Of a DNA stretch of 64,000 nucleotides, positions 25,431-38,946 are shown piece after piece. This DNA comes from Daphnia pulex (lineage: Eukaryota; Arthropoda; Branchiopoda; Diplostraca; Daphniidae). The translations under genes were made by a program, and so were the position numbers. The notes under the pieces are model-generated. The model made no database searches. It was not told the origin of the DNA and saw nothing but the letters and a program-made list of their open reading frames with translations. Numbering within the stretch: the stretch's first letter is position 1; every line of letters starts with the position of its first letter. The stretch lies in contig NC_060023.1 in NCBI RefSeq assembly GCF_021134715.1, positions 9,734,001-9,798,000 on the forward strand. The letters are read 5' to 3'.

Positions 25431-26439
25431 GTAATCTCTTTTCCATCTCTAAACATAAACGTGAAAGCCACCGCCGCCATATACTATTCAAATATAAGAG
25501 GCTGCTGCTGCTGCAGACTAACGGAATTATTGTAATTCGAGCTGGAGATGTTCGACACATTTTCCAGCGGCATCAGCCACTACAAATTTCAATGTCGAAG
25601 ATTTGATTGGTTCCCATTTTATTCTTCATCCATGTATATATTTCGTAGATTATAGCATTAAAGCCAAAGATAAAGTGCTGGAGGAGTTTTATAGGGTCGA
25701 TGGTATTATTCCCAGGGGGGAATCCATTATGCAAATAACATTCCCGCGTATGCATGTTCGGTCGGTGTATTGTTATTGAATCGACATCACAAATTACCGA
25801 ATCGACTTTGTTGCTGTCCAACTTTTGCCATTGTCAAAAGTTTCCGACTCTTGTGAATGAGATATATACCCTGACGGATTATTTAATATATTCGTATTAC
25901 AGTCTAATGAATTCTAATATACATATGTGCAGCCAGTTTAATCTGACCCCAATTCACTTGAAATTGATTTCTGTTCTGTATTATCTTTTTAGGTCGTAAC
26001 GAGGGACTTTGGAGAGCAATCATCGAGCTTTTAAGCTTAAGAATGGTGACGGCATAGTGAAAAAACAATAGACGACTTGCGTCATTGTACATTATAAATA
26101 TATCGGGAGTGAGAATCGCCAGTGAATAAAAATCGTCGGCGTTCGCACGTTCACCGGATTTTCACGCTATTCTAGATCCAAAATGATTTGTGGTGGCAGA
26201 TGCTGAAAAGAACTTTTTGGGGTGAAGAGTTCGTGTATAATCCGAGAATCAAGAAAGAAGCGAGTGGGGGGCCGGGGAGGATAAAAGTGAAAGCAAAAGG
26301 AAACGGAAACCAAAGGGCAAAATATAATACAACAACTTAATAAATTATATAGAAGGAAATATAGACGTTTCGACGCTATCGGCTCACGTATAAGGACGCA
26401 CGACGCTGCAGAGCCCTTGACACTCCCTTCTTTTGGAGA

Positions 26440-26600
26440 GTTGCTGGGCTAAATTGGCGACGACTTATATCTGCCCGACGACTAAAAGTTGTTACAGACA
26501 CCGCAGCATCCCGCACAAGTGCACTGGCTGGGCGTGAGCTGTGCTGGTCAAATTTCAAGTTCAGTCGTCTCTGGTCGGTTGCCGAGTCAACAAGTCCACA
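26440..26600. repeat. module C, copy 2
   Basis: The core TTTCAAGTTCAGTCGTCTCT...GCCGAGTCAAC lies at 26553-26591. Upstream, GCTAAATTGG and GACACCGCAGCATCC-like blocks recur in copy 3 at about 33433 and 33559. The extended right part seen in copies 1 and 3 is not evident. Confidence 0.65.
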
Positions 26601-29600
26601 CCCGATTTTCACCACAAATAATCGATTGATCGACAACATTTATAGACATCATCCGCCAAAGTGGGGGGTTGTTTTCTATATTATTGGATATCATTCGGAC
26701 TCGAATTATTTGGCGGATTCCAATTTAACTAAGTGCTGGCCGACCGACCATCTGCTCTTCTGTGAACCTCTTCGTACCATTTTGCAGGTAGGACCTGTTA
26801 TTATAGACTTATATTACATATAGCGGGCGACATTTCATATATAAAATATCGGAGCTCGTTAAAGTTAAGAATTTAAACTGGAAACGCCCCAAGATTTGGT
26901 TTCTGGGCCACTGGGTGCGACGTGATCAATTTGATTTTATTTTACAAATTTTGGGCGTCGTCGGATATCAATAGTCACACATACCATAGCACTGACAATC
27001 ACAGGTATTCGTCTGAGAATCAGGAAACAAGTCAGCCAAGAAACTGCAGTTTCATCTCTCAAATGTCCCGCCAAAATAACATTATGATTCCTGTATCTGA
27101 TGTACTGATCTCAGTTGGTATTTCCTGCTTATTTTTGAATCGAAATGGTGTAGTTGTTATTAACCCCCTTCGTTTGTTTTGAATTATTCTGTTCGAGTCA
27201 AAATATTCGGGACCGTCAAGGCTGTTCGCGGGTGGGGCTGACATATGCAACACCCAACGCTTTTTCACAGTTGATTGACACACGTAACCTGCTCTAGGAT
27301 ACTTGTCTATGCAGATCAGTTTTTTTTTTCTTTTCAAAGTGATCTCCTTATTGTATAACTATAAGAGTCTGTAGGGAGAGCAAGATGTTGTATATAGCCT
27401 GGAGAAGAAAAATATAAACTGGAATCAACTGGACGTGCTCTATCCCAGTGTACGTGTAAGGTCACACTGCCCATGTTAGGGTTTCCCCGGAAGCTGATAC
27501 GTCGCCAAGAGCCATGCGAAAAATTTACAAAAAGGCTCAAAAAAGATTTCTGTTTATTTATTTATTTTTTTTAAATAATTTTGAATTTGGCGCCTTAATA
27601 TTAGAGTCGTGAATATTATATTCCACCTGCTTATATTTCTGTGTGCTGTAAGCTGCGAACATGTTCGAGGACGGGTCATCATCATCTCCCAGCGTTAAAA
27701 ACCTTTTTGGATTTCTTTTTCTTTCTTACGTCATTGGCAGCAGCTTCTGAAGGTGAAATTAAAATGTGAAGGGTCCAGTCGTGATGAGAGCGTGACGCTG
27801 CTAATTTGTCAGATTTGATGCCGAGTGTCGGAGGGGAAAAAAGAAATGACTGGACGACATCCGCACGTTTTCATCTCCCAGTTTGCTGGAAATATGAAAA
27901 CCAAGTCAGTTCTTTTCAATGTATTAGACGCATCTCTGACCAAGTCAATAGAATAATCTGGTCGCCACTCACGCTCAAGACTTAATACTATATTTTCGCT
28001 CCTTATTAATCGACGACTTGATCCAGTGCAAAGCGGCTCGGCTGTTGCCCCGTGATAAAAGGCAATAAATCCGGACACAGCCAATTAACTTTCCCGAGCG
28101 AGCTATGAATATGATGATGCAACAAGAATGGGCGAGTAGTTCATATATGCGTCACGGCCATCAGGCTTTTGTGTGTATTATGCCCTCATTTTTATTTATT
28201 GGCAAATGATTTTGTTTGCAGTCGCCAATTTTTTTAATGGCACGTGCTAAAAATTGGCCTCTATTATTAATCGAGTGTGTTGCATCATTTCTCAAGAGCG
28301 CGGATGATGTAAAAAGTGGAGTGTTCCAGACACTAGAAATAAAGCAAAATGGGATGGGCTTTTTTCTTCCAATGATTTATAGTGTTTAAGAGTCCAAGGA
28401 ATTGATTAATTCTGCACTATAGTTGGAATTTATACCCAAGCGATGCTATTTGTTTGCGGTTACATATTATACTAATTGCATCATCTCTTTCTAGTTATAA
28501 TAGACTAGTAACTCGATTGACAATTGGACCGAAAGGGTTTTGCGACAGATGATCATCAAGATAATAGCAATAGGCAACAGCTGGTTGGGCGTAGGTTTTT
28601 CACTTTGGTTGTCACACCCTGAATAATATATCTGTCAAAATATAATGAAGGAGTTTGGAGTAGTTTACCCTTGGGCATTTGCTTGTTGCCATCCCGATTT
28701 CAATCTAGCTTTGCATACATAAATAGGGAACCCTAATAAAAATGATGTGGCGCTCAAAGTGTCCGCTCTAATTCCTATTCCATCAATTATAAACTGCAAC
28801 TCCCTATACAAACTGTTCACCAGGTCATGAAATCTCTTCCTAGACGCTGTAGTAATCTCATTTGAATTATCACAGACGGCGTTGATAATCTTTCCCTAAT
28901 AGCGTCGATTTGAACTGAGTAAATCAAACTATGGCGCTCACGGTGTCACGAATTTCAAACGTTTACGACTTGGCTGTCGGCAGAGGCTATATACAATATA
29001 CATTCGTTATAAATAAGCGCAAATTACCGTAAAAAGGTAACAAGGTGGAATAAAGAGGTCAAGTGTCTCTAATGGACTTTGACCGAACGAATGAGACGAA
29101 TACCCCTATAGAGTTTCACTGCGACGCCATCGGAATAATCTATGACAAAAACGTCAACTCTGATCCTCACTCACGAGCAACTGCGTGAAAAAATTTCTAT
29201 AGAACAAAACAAAAAAAAAAACGACTCCTTGGTGATTGCAGGCAAGTCAGAAACAATGAAATAAAAGCCAAGCTAAACAGAAATCTATATTATATAAGAA
29301 TAAAAAACGCGGAATATAACAAAGTGGGTTTTTGAGGATAGCTATCGCACCAGTATATCTCGGGCAACGGAACTCGTCAAATGTCACGACAACCTTTCCA
29401 TTCATCTGTGTGTTCTCATTTGGCTTTTGAAGAGAACAACAACCAACCACTATAGCCTAGAAAACAAAAGAAGAGAGAACGGCTGGATTATGTTTTTTTT
29501 GTCTTATATTCATTCACGCACCGAGAGAGAACGCACGACGCTTTTGTATTATAGACTCCCGATATGGCTGTCTTGGAGAGTAGTATTATATTGTAGTTTG

Positions 29601-30245
29601 TCACGTACATTTTTTGTTTCTTTGGGTCGCCAAACAGCGACCACGTACGATGCATTGATTTCTGTTGTCTAGCGTGCAGCAGCGGCAGCAAATGATTCGA
29701 CATTTTCCACCCAACTTATTTCTTCCCCTTATACATAAACTATAACACCAGAGATCGATTTGTGCATCAATACTACTGGCCTTGGTCGAATTGATTTTTC
29801 GCCGATAAACAATCAACTGTGGACACACGCCATCGCTATATTTGCACGAAGGGGGGTATATTACGGATAGATTATTGCGTGGGTCGTCACAATCTGCGAC
29901 AGTATATATTCTCTTCTTGTATTCTTTGAGTGGATGACAAAAGACAAATCGGTATAGAGTGCAGCAGTTGTTGGATGTTGATCTTTGGTCGGATGTTGCA
30001 ACACGCAATTAGAGAGGTACGGACGCGAGCATAATGTTGCCCATCGCAAATAAGTGCTGCGTCGGTGGATGACTTCACAAAACCGCGCCCAGCATCGATC
30101 AATTCGTATGGAAAGGCATGCATAGTGCACTGCCAATAATAATCCATCCTGAGACATTGCACAATACACAAATAAAAATAGTACAAAAATAGAAGCCTGG
30201 ACAATATATACAGAAAAAGACAAAATGTCAAATATATTTAGATGG
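26601..30245. other. non-coding stretch between copies 2 and 3 of the triplicated block
   Basis: No gene is supported. Open frames of up to about 92 codons lack domains and partner exons. A segment at about 29370-29430 resembles 9575-9645 (shared AATGTCACGAC, then TTC(T/C)ATTCA and TCTCATTT), so it may be a fourth module (D) placed before A in copies 1 and 3. Overlapping minus-strand frames of 114-135 codons at 29.6-30.26 kb run in three frames at once and look non-coding. Confidence 0.45.
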
Positions 30246-30475
30246 GGTCCGAATGACATTCACTCAATGTGTCAACTCGTCTCCGTTCATCTTCGACAGC
30301 GGGAAATGGGCGTCCGCCTCCAGGCCATCCACTCTATCGAATCGATTTGTTTTTGTGTTATATTTCTTATTATATAAGAATTTGCTGCGGGGGCATCCAG
30401 TAATTCTAAATGCATTTCGATTTTCATTGTTTGTTTTGCCGATCATTGGAAGGAAATGCGTTTCCGGAAGAAAGA
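30246..30475. repeat. module A, copy 3
   Basis: It is nearly identical to copy 2 over about 60 nt from ACATTCACTCAATGTG (30256) through GGGAAATGGGCGTCCGC. After that it shares TTATATTTCTTATTA with copy 1 and GGAAGGAAATGCGT with copy 2. Confidence 0.8.
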
Positions 30476-32129
30476 AGAAAATCTAATCGACAATTGAGAA
30501 GCCAAATGATTGCGTTCCATCAAGTCGCCTTTCGTTATACGATTGTATTAACGTCAAATGGAACGCCAATTTCCCGTTGGTCCGACTTAAATGAATCACG
30601 TTTGAATATATACAATTAGAAAACCGCGTTGATTCCCAAATGGGAAATGATTCCCCGCCATGAAAAATGTCTCATTCCAGACATCGTTACAAATTATCGT
30701 GCCAGACGAGATTCTATTTTATTTTGGCGCAATGCAAATGAAAGTGATCGGATGTATTCCGCCGGCGTACCACCCGGAATCGAACGCCCAGACAAAAGGA
30801 GAGAAACGGGGAAAAGTTATATATAAATAAGACAATACCAAACTGGGCGTGTACATCGGCGGCGGGATTGAAAATGGCCGGTGCCCCATCTTGTACACAT
30901 GACAGGAAATCCCACTCTCGGTCTTGTCTTGGTGGTGGTATTGTCTGATGTCCTACACTCAGTTATTTAGACTCGTAAAATGGGAGAAACATGTTGGGCG
31001 GTAATATAACCGCGCCGCAGCGGCGATTCATTTGCGGTCGTTCGGTCCAGTAGGACCACTCCTCCCCTGAGCTGAGCAGTCGGGAATTTTCTGGGTGTGT
31101 CCCCTGTCAACTCCCTAAAATCCTGAAGCAGTTGGTGATGACATCATTCGTGCCACAGAAATCGCATTTAAATCTGTTAAATCTGTTAGATTTAAAAATG
31201 TATTAATGCGAACGCACGACAAATGGTCAGACCTGTTGGGTCACACACTTCCGTTTTGCAAATTTGAAAATCGCGCCGAAAAAGGCCAGGTGTTACATAA
31301 TCAAATGCGAAAGTGGGGTCCATTTCACGCAGCGGACGTGCTAGAAATGCGCGAAAAATGATTACAACTTTTTTTGAATTTGGCGCGCTATAGCGACTTG
31401 GTTTTATACGGTTTTATATCTCAACTATTTTATTGAACCAGTTGCTAAGACATGGAACCAATTTGCTCGGACTCACGAAAAATGAACTGACAAAGGGCGG
31501 TCCCTTTTATTTTTTAAAATTCTTTACACGCTCCATATACGCCGCTATATCGACTTGTTAACATCCTGCTCATATGAAACTTAGAATCTATATAGGTATA
31601 TAACTCTCTATAGATCATTCAATACAATATTCTATTCCTTGTTGGGGTTTGAACGAATGTCACTTGGGTTTTCTGGGCGCGGTTCAAGTCGGTGAGTCGA
31701 TATAGAGTGCACTTGTCAGTTGTTATAGAAACGGAAGTGAATCTGATTGATGGAACGGACGTCAACGGCTAGCTAAGGAAAAAATGGCAAACTGACCGTG
31801 CGTCATTGACCATCGGGATCAAAATCAACAGTGCTTGAGATGCCAGTTAACGTGAATGGCCGCCGTTCTCAGCTGGCGTTCTCACCTGGCACGCCATCCC
31901 AATAACTGTCAATAAATTCAATATTGATTCAGGAATTCACGGCACGGGGCACCTTAAATAACAGTCTGGTCGAGTCTGGTACTTTATTTAGAAATGAGGC
32001 CAATAAAAGTGGCACGTGGAGGAAAAAAAACATTTTCTACGTTCGAGATTTTCCCTTTTTTTAAATTGTTTTATTCAACAATGTGCGTGCCGACGGGATT
32101 ATTTTATTTCAAGAAGAGTAGTGGCGTGA

Positions 32130-32285
32130 TCCTTTTCCTCCTGAAGTTGCGGTGTACATTACACACATTTCTAGGCCCAGTTGATTGTGCCTTCCAGGTG
32201 CCATTACAGAAGTCTGTCCCCTCGGGTCATTCGGCGTGAAAAAAAAAATGTTCACGCACGTCACCCTGCCGGTATCCGTTTCGTC
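32130..32285. repeat. module B, copy 3
   Basis: It shares TGAAGTTGCGGTG, ACATTTCTAGGCCCAGTT, TGTCCCCT and CACGCACGTC with copy 2, in the same order and orientation. A minisatellite follows directly. Confidence 0.75.
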
Positions 32286-32308
32286 CATAAACAACGGCAC
32301 ACGAATTT

Positions 32309-32470
32309 TTATTTTTCGCGCCCTTCCCCCCAACATTCGTCAATGGCCGCCAGAAAAAAGGTACCCCCTTCCCCCTACTTTTTCAATTTTAATGGCCGCC
32401 AAAAAAGGTACCCCTCCCCCATTCATCAATGGCCGCCAGAAAAAGGTACCCCCTCCCCCACCAAAAAATT
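32309..32470. repeat. C-rich/purine minisatellite, three units
   Basis: The unit AATGGCCGCCAGAAAAAGG followed by TACCCCCTCCCCC occurs three times (starting 32342, 32391 and 32428) with small length differences. Further C-runs lie on both sides. Each unit contains a KpnI-like GGTACC. Confidence 0.85.
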
Positions 32471-33429
32471 ATACCCCCCCCCCTCTAAAATGATGACACT
32501 GAATTTTGTTCAGACCCTCCCCCTAAATATTCAAATTCTTCAAGGTTTTCTTCTCATTTGAATATTTTTCGTTTTGTGAATAAACGAAAAATGGGCAGTT
32601 GATTTCATTTTTATTCAAAATGGCCGACGACATTGATCCGGCTGGGGAATTCCGGCTACTGTTTGATAGCCATTTCACATGTTGTCTCCTTCAATCGAGA
32701 GATTTAGTGTCGTGATACGGTACAAGCTCTTCAATATGTTTCCTGCTGTCGTCGGCCATTATTCATCTTCTGCCATTTTGTTACGGCAATTGATTTCGTA
32801 ACAATAAAAACCAATAAGCCTCCGTCTGCTTATATAAATGCCAGTCGACTCGACGGGGTTATTAGCTCGTGAAATTGAAATGTTGTCGATATTTAGGTCA
32901 AACCATTTGAGGTTAATGTCAAGAGATTCCCGATCGTTTCACGAAACAGATTGCAAAAAGATAAACGATAGACCGACTGTGGCAATATAACACAAGAATT
33001 TGCTCGTTTGTCAAAGCTGGCGAAGGTATACACACAGCGATGACAGGTGATCAAATAATTGATGGTTGCCAGCATGCATCATTCACTGGCAGGTATATGT
33101 ATCAAGTAGGGCGTGTCGCCATCAGCGTCGTTCGTGCAGCCGTACATTATGAACACACACATTCGAATGAAACGTGCATAGGTTCGTGCGTTGTTGTTGT
33201 TGGATGGGCGCGCAACAACTTCTCCATTTGATGACCCTCAAACTTTGGTCTTTTCTCCGTTTTGAATAAGAATATAAAGCGGGCGTGAATAAAACGCTCT
33301 TCATTATTCATACACTTGTTTTCATTAATTGACGACACAGAAATGCACTTTCTTGAATCTCGTTGATTCGATAAGCAATTCCTAATAACTGCAGTTTCTA
33401 TGAAAGTAGCAAGTTATTTCCGTTTTGGC

Positions 33430-34140
33430 TGGCGCTAAATTGGTTACCAAGTGAATTTGAATATGAGCAATGTTAATGTCCTGGGATAGAAATCCCAGAA
33501 AAAACTTAAATGCAGTTGACATTAAAATAAATAGAACGCCAAGAGTTTTCACGCAGCGACACCGCCATCGGCCGCAGCATCCAGTGCCTCTGGTGTTCAC
33601 TTTTTGGATTTCTGGCAGGTCGTCTGCACTCTCAAGTTCAACCGTCTCAACAACAGTCACCTTCGGTCGGGCGCCGAGTCAACACCGTTCGTTCGTCCTC
33701 GTGAAGGAATTTTACATTTCCCAAAAAATATAAAAAGTGTGGCGTGCTCAACAAAAACTCTACCGAAACATTCTCATTACATTCCATTGAATTTCCCGCC
33801 TTTGGCGAAACGCTGACTCATCAAAACTTTCTCTGCTGTTGTGGTTGTTGTTGCCGGTGATTGATGACCAATTGCTGCAGTGGCCCAATTTTTGTTTCCA
33901 ACGGATTACAACCATCGTCCAGCAATTCCCTTTTGAATCTTCCAGTTAGCGAGTCCAGTCCGGTGTCTTCGCCACAAGCAGGTCGGAATTCATTTGAATT
34001 GTTTAAGCATTTTTGCGTTCGTTGGGGTTTAAATTACAATTCTGGTCTGATATATTTTTTGATCAACTGGACACGCAATAGAGCGGAACCATATCTGGCC
34101 ATTTGATAAATATTTAGTACTCTATGCTATTTTTATTCCC
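33430..34140. repeat. module C, copy 3 (extended)
   Basis: The core is at 33631-33683, with downstream blocks matching copy 1 in order (33815-33870, 33940-34020, 34088-34135). A 92-codon minus frame across the core is not conserved in copy 1 or 2, where the equivalent frames carry stops, so the conservation is not of protein type. Confidence 0.7.
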
Positions 34141-35135
34141 CCCCCCCTCGTTCGTGTTGTTTGTGTGTGCCGTCGTGTAGTATAAATCTATATACGGCGT
34201 TTCTATGAGATGTTCTTCAACCTGTTTTCGGGTTGCCCATGCAACAAGACGGATGCATTTAAACACGTTCCAATAACACAAGAGGGTCAATTGTTCGCGT
34301 GATATTCGCTCCCCCCTCATCATTTTTCGGCTCGTTATGTTAAAATAGGAGAAAAACAATGCAAATTGCAAACAACAACAGCGCCGCTCTCGTGAAATTG
34401 AATGGGTAAACAGAAATTGCACGCCGTCTAGTCTGTATGTAAACGTGAAGCGTCACGCATCATCTTTAATCACGTCCGCGTTAGGCCTTGTTAAAGTTTA
34501 CCTTTTCTTAGTCAGGGTTGCACCCACGAGGAATGACAATCGTGACAGCCCCAAAATATTTCATTTGCGCCCTGTATTTTGCATAACAAGCAGTTCAACG
34601 ATAATTCATTTCATCTTCCCTTCCTGGGAGTCTTCCAAACTTCTTTTTTTTTCTGGTCGGTTTCCAATCAACCGCAGATGATGCCATGTACGTTGTTACC
34701 TTCAACTTTCCTTAACGTCTTTCGCTTCTTTTCACGTTTTGAATTTGGCGCGGTTATTTTGACAGGTAAAAACCAAAACGCTTTTTTCTTTTTGTCATCA
34801 TCTTCTTATATTTTTTGTGCTCTTCCGGGGGGAGGGATGATTCACTGATCCAGTGATCTGTTTCGATCTAATGCATCCAACGACATGTATGTACATCGAT
34901 CAGACTGTCTGAGTGGAATAGTCAGCTAGAAGAAAAGACTTAACATTCAAGCTCGTTAAAAGCTAATTCACTTTTTTGTTTCTTCTCAAAGAACATTCGA
35001 TTTGCGCTAGGCTCTGTTATAAGAGATCAAAGTAAAAGTCTAGACAGACGTCTTCAGAGTCCCAAATTAACATACAAAGAAGAGTTCATAGCGAGGAAAA
35101 GAAGAACGCTGTGTTGCCCAAGACCACACCCGTAT

Positions 35136-35155
35136 GTATCCAAGCGCTTGGATAC
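35136..35155. repeat. 20-bp perfect palindrome
   Basis: GTATCCAAGCGCTTGGATAC is fully self-complementary with no spacer. It could be a dimeric transcription-factor site or chance. Confidence 0.8.
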
Positions 35156-38100
35156 GTTACATAACAATATCACTTTTACATCTTGTATGTTCTGTAAGCC
35201 GATATTACGCTGTCCTTGTGACTACGACGTTCTACGTGACGGCATAACAACAACAACATTTTTCTCTCCGACAACAATCACGCAATTACCAAAAAATAAG
35301 AATAAATGGGCTGGAGGGCGTCAAAAATTTACTTTTTTTAAAAAACAAATTTCCTTAAAAAGAAAAGTTGGCGCCCAGTCGAGGAAATGAAAGCAATTCA
35401 TCGCGGTCCTTTTTTTATTTCAAAAAATTTTTCAATTTATATGAGCCCCTTGAGCATACACCTTTCACCAGAGAGCTGCGAGCGTGAGTGTTACATCGTT
35501 CACACTCTGCCCAACATAATGCATCAGCAAGAAATCTGACACGACCAAATAAGTGGCCAGTGTTGGATAGGTGGTCTCCTATTTTTACTGCTGTTTGGAC
35601 GAATGTAAAAGTCATAAAGATCGAGCGAAAACATCAACTCGCCAAACCAGCACAGCTTTTTTTTGAATAAATGTCGGCATCAACATATAGAGTGCCCTGT
35701 GTGTGTGTTTAAGGGCGTCCAATTGAATCGAATCGGGAGCGTTCAAAAGTCTTGAATGTTTTTAAAAAAGAAAAAGTGAAATGCAACCTCGTTTAGCTCT
35801 ACGCGCAGGTAGAGACGCAATAAGAAGCTTCCTAAAGTATCGATAGAAAAGAATTGTTTGACAGTTAACCTTGAAACATTTTGGCGAAATTGACCTCCAG
35901 CACCTGTATATGCGAGCAGACACCTTGTAAAGAACGAAATGGCGACTTTAGTTTTATTACTATTTCCTGCCTTGCATAATTCATTAAATTTACTAAACGC
36001 AATGATGAAATTGTCTCCCCAAGGTTTTGAGGATGTTTACACACATTGTCTCTCTTCCTGTCTGGTCGTTTGCATAAACGAATTGAGTCTGTCGTCCTGG
36101 CAGCAGTTGGGATTTACTGGCCATCCCGTCTGTTTGGTTTATATGTGAGTGGCGAATCTATAGGACGGATATAAATGTATCCGTTGTATCGACTTGGGTT
36201 TGTCTACACCCACAAAATGCCAACAACCAGCAGCAGACTTGTTCCCGGTCGTCCTTTTTACCTAATACGGTAGACAGACAGGGTCGTTTCATTCAATCGT
36301 CGTCTCTTGTCGCGCACGGCCAACTTCTATTACAGCCAGGATTTGATACGTACGTAAGAAATTCGCCAAATTCCACGAATCGCTATCAATTTCCCTTATT
36401 TCTTCCTAAAGTACCATGAAGGTATTTCATATCAAATCCGCAGGAATTGAAAGAGATGAGCAGCAGCAGCACCGCAGGATGTGCCACTTTTTGGTGGCAC
36501 TCCATTTGGCTCCCGTCACTCTGCAATTTAAAGGATTGAAAGTTAAGTGCTAGCGAGACGACGATGGATCTTCTTCGTACGGCGTGATGAATAGCAAAAA
36601 TGATACATTTTGAATGAATAATACCCGGCATATTTTTTCCCCCCGTTTAAACTGACTGATTTCATCTATACATCACGATCGTGAACAGGGCGCGTCTCCG
36701 TTTTATTCAAAAGATTTTTATTTTATTTTCCTGCCATGGTTACTATTTCTTTTAAAGACTAAAAAATTTTAAACTTTTCATTTTTATGGCCGGCGCGTAC
36801 CGTCTGTTCTCTTTTATTGATTTATTGGCCTCGCCTTTTTTATTCCTGACTGACTGACGAAGATATTCGAATGACAATTCCTCGCTCATCGTGAGAGAAA
36901 TGAATAAATACAGCGTTATGTAAAAAGGAGAATATAATGTCTGGCGAATAGGGACGAGCTAGATTGAATGACGAAAAGTATTGAATTCTCGGAAAGGAGA
37001 TTTGACTCTATTGGGCAAACAAATTGGAAATGTATGCCGTGCTGTAAAAAGTCGCCAATAGTCCGCCAAACCCAAGAAATTCCATTTTGTCATTGATTGA
37101 CAGAATCCGTCTTATATATTTGATTAGGAGACCCCCCGTTTTATTTCCCTCCCAATTTTTTAATCGAACACACAAACAGAATAGTCAAACGTTGACAATG
37201 GGAAAGCCATCACGTAGTTGTGTAGACGACATGTATAATAGGCGACATTGTTTGGGTACAAAGCCATCAATCCATTTATATCTCTCTCTATCGTTCACGC
37301 TGTAATGCAATTATATAGAAACGGACGTCGATCGATCATGTTTTTCCGAAGAAGACGTTATCCGGTTATGATATCTTCCTCATCTTCCAACATTTTCCGC
37401 TTAGAGATATACAATTCCCTGTTGTCGATCCGGCCTCTTCTTATTATTATTCCTTTCGCTTCGCTCCTGTATACATAAATTCCTATATGCTGTGTAGGCG
37501 GGCAGGTTTGTAAAGGCTCTTTTTGAATCAATCAATCAACCATGTTGCATTTGGCGCGGTATACTATATCCGTGCAATAAGACATTATTCCTTTAGGAAT
37601 CAATCATATAATAAAGCGACTCTCGCCAAAAACAAACAAAAATGTCGTCTCCTACTGCGATGATAACACACAAGTCCCCCACAAAGAATCTAAAGAATCA
37701 GAAGAGAAAGTGAGAGCCGGAATGAATCCCCCCAAAACCCAAATTTGTACAGATAATAAATGTACGGTGGTATTATCTGGTAGCCCCCAAACTAACCATA
37801 TAGAAACTAAATTAAAAATGCCTTGACACTTGTGTGTGTACGTGTTATTTTGGAGAGCTCTGTCGCCTTTCTCAATCGCCCATTACGGAATGCAGGGTCA
37901 ACACTCAACGGTTTTTGTGTTTATTCCTCAAAAGGGAAGACAAAATTAATTTTTGTATTTTAACTAAATAAAACACGTCCACTCCGGGAGCGGGAGACGT
38001 CAGCTTGATAAGTTCTAATCGCTTTCGTTGTGTGTTGGAGATTGCAATCGATGGTATATAATCTCTAGCTCTTTTTTTGGGAGATGCCAGAAAAACAGGA

Positions 38101-38929
38101 ATGAAAGCGGTGGCCCTCAGACGATAAGCTATAAATCTGTTAGTAATCTAAGCTGCTGTGAGAGTTGGTTTTACCAAGTTATTTCGGTGGAATAATAATA
38201 ATATCGTAGTATTGGTTTTGAAAGAATTGCAATTGTAAATTTTACTTTGAACAGTACATACAATGTCTAGAGGATTTAGCGCCAATGGCCGGAAATTCAA
38301 AGCTTATTTGCAAGCTGCGCGGATATTCAAAGTTATGTACCACCAGTGCGAGGTACAATAAAGAAGATTCTCTTTTTTGGATCGGGTCCAATAGCTAGAA
38401 AGCCGACGTCGGGGGGTTTAGCATGTGACGAATGAAATACCCCCGCATACATGTATACGTAAGGATTACCCTGCCAAAGGCCATGTATAGTATAGTATAG
38501 TTAACGTAACATTTGCATAATATGGACACAGCCGAATATAAACTATTCCCCCCGCCATCCCGGCCATCACACAGGAAGTTATCCCGCACGCTTTCTTCAT
38601 TACATACGTATACGTATATTCTTGAGAAGTTTGAATGTGCTGACCATTTGTGGACCTGGCCGGCAAGTATATTTTACCTGACCCCATCATCATCCTGGCC
38701 GGCTGACGAGAGAGAGAAAAATCCAAAATATGGAAAACCAACAAAACAAAAAAGTCTGGGCTATTATTTACGTATAAATAAGATTTTTGTGTGTGTCGAA
38801 AAAATCCTGTTGTGTGTAAATAACCAGAACAACTGCACAGCTGGTCAGAATAAAGCAGCGTGATTTCTTATCGTCCTTGGGTTTTTACTGGAAAGGATGT
38901 GGACAGAGATTGAGAAGACCCCGTCGTGT

Positions 38930-38946
38930 GGCTGGCTGGCTGGCTG
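38930..38946. repeat. (GGCT)n tetranucleotide run
   Basis: About four GGCT units in tandem, non-coding. Confidence 0.75.

Noticed and set aside
29601..30259. Minus frames of 135, 132 and 114 codons
   Set aside because: Three frames are open over the same interval, with Cys/Tyr/Ile-rich composition and no domain; chance in AT-rich DNA.
32181..32561. 126-codon plus frame, Pro/Lys-rich
   Set aside because: It is a translation of the minisatellite, and the repeat is not frame-preserving.
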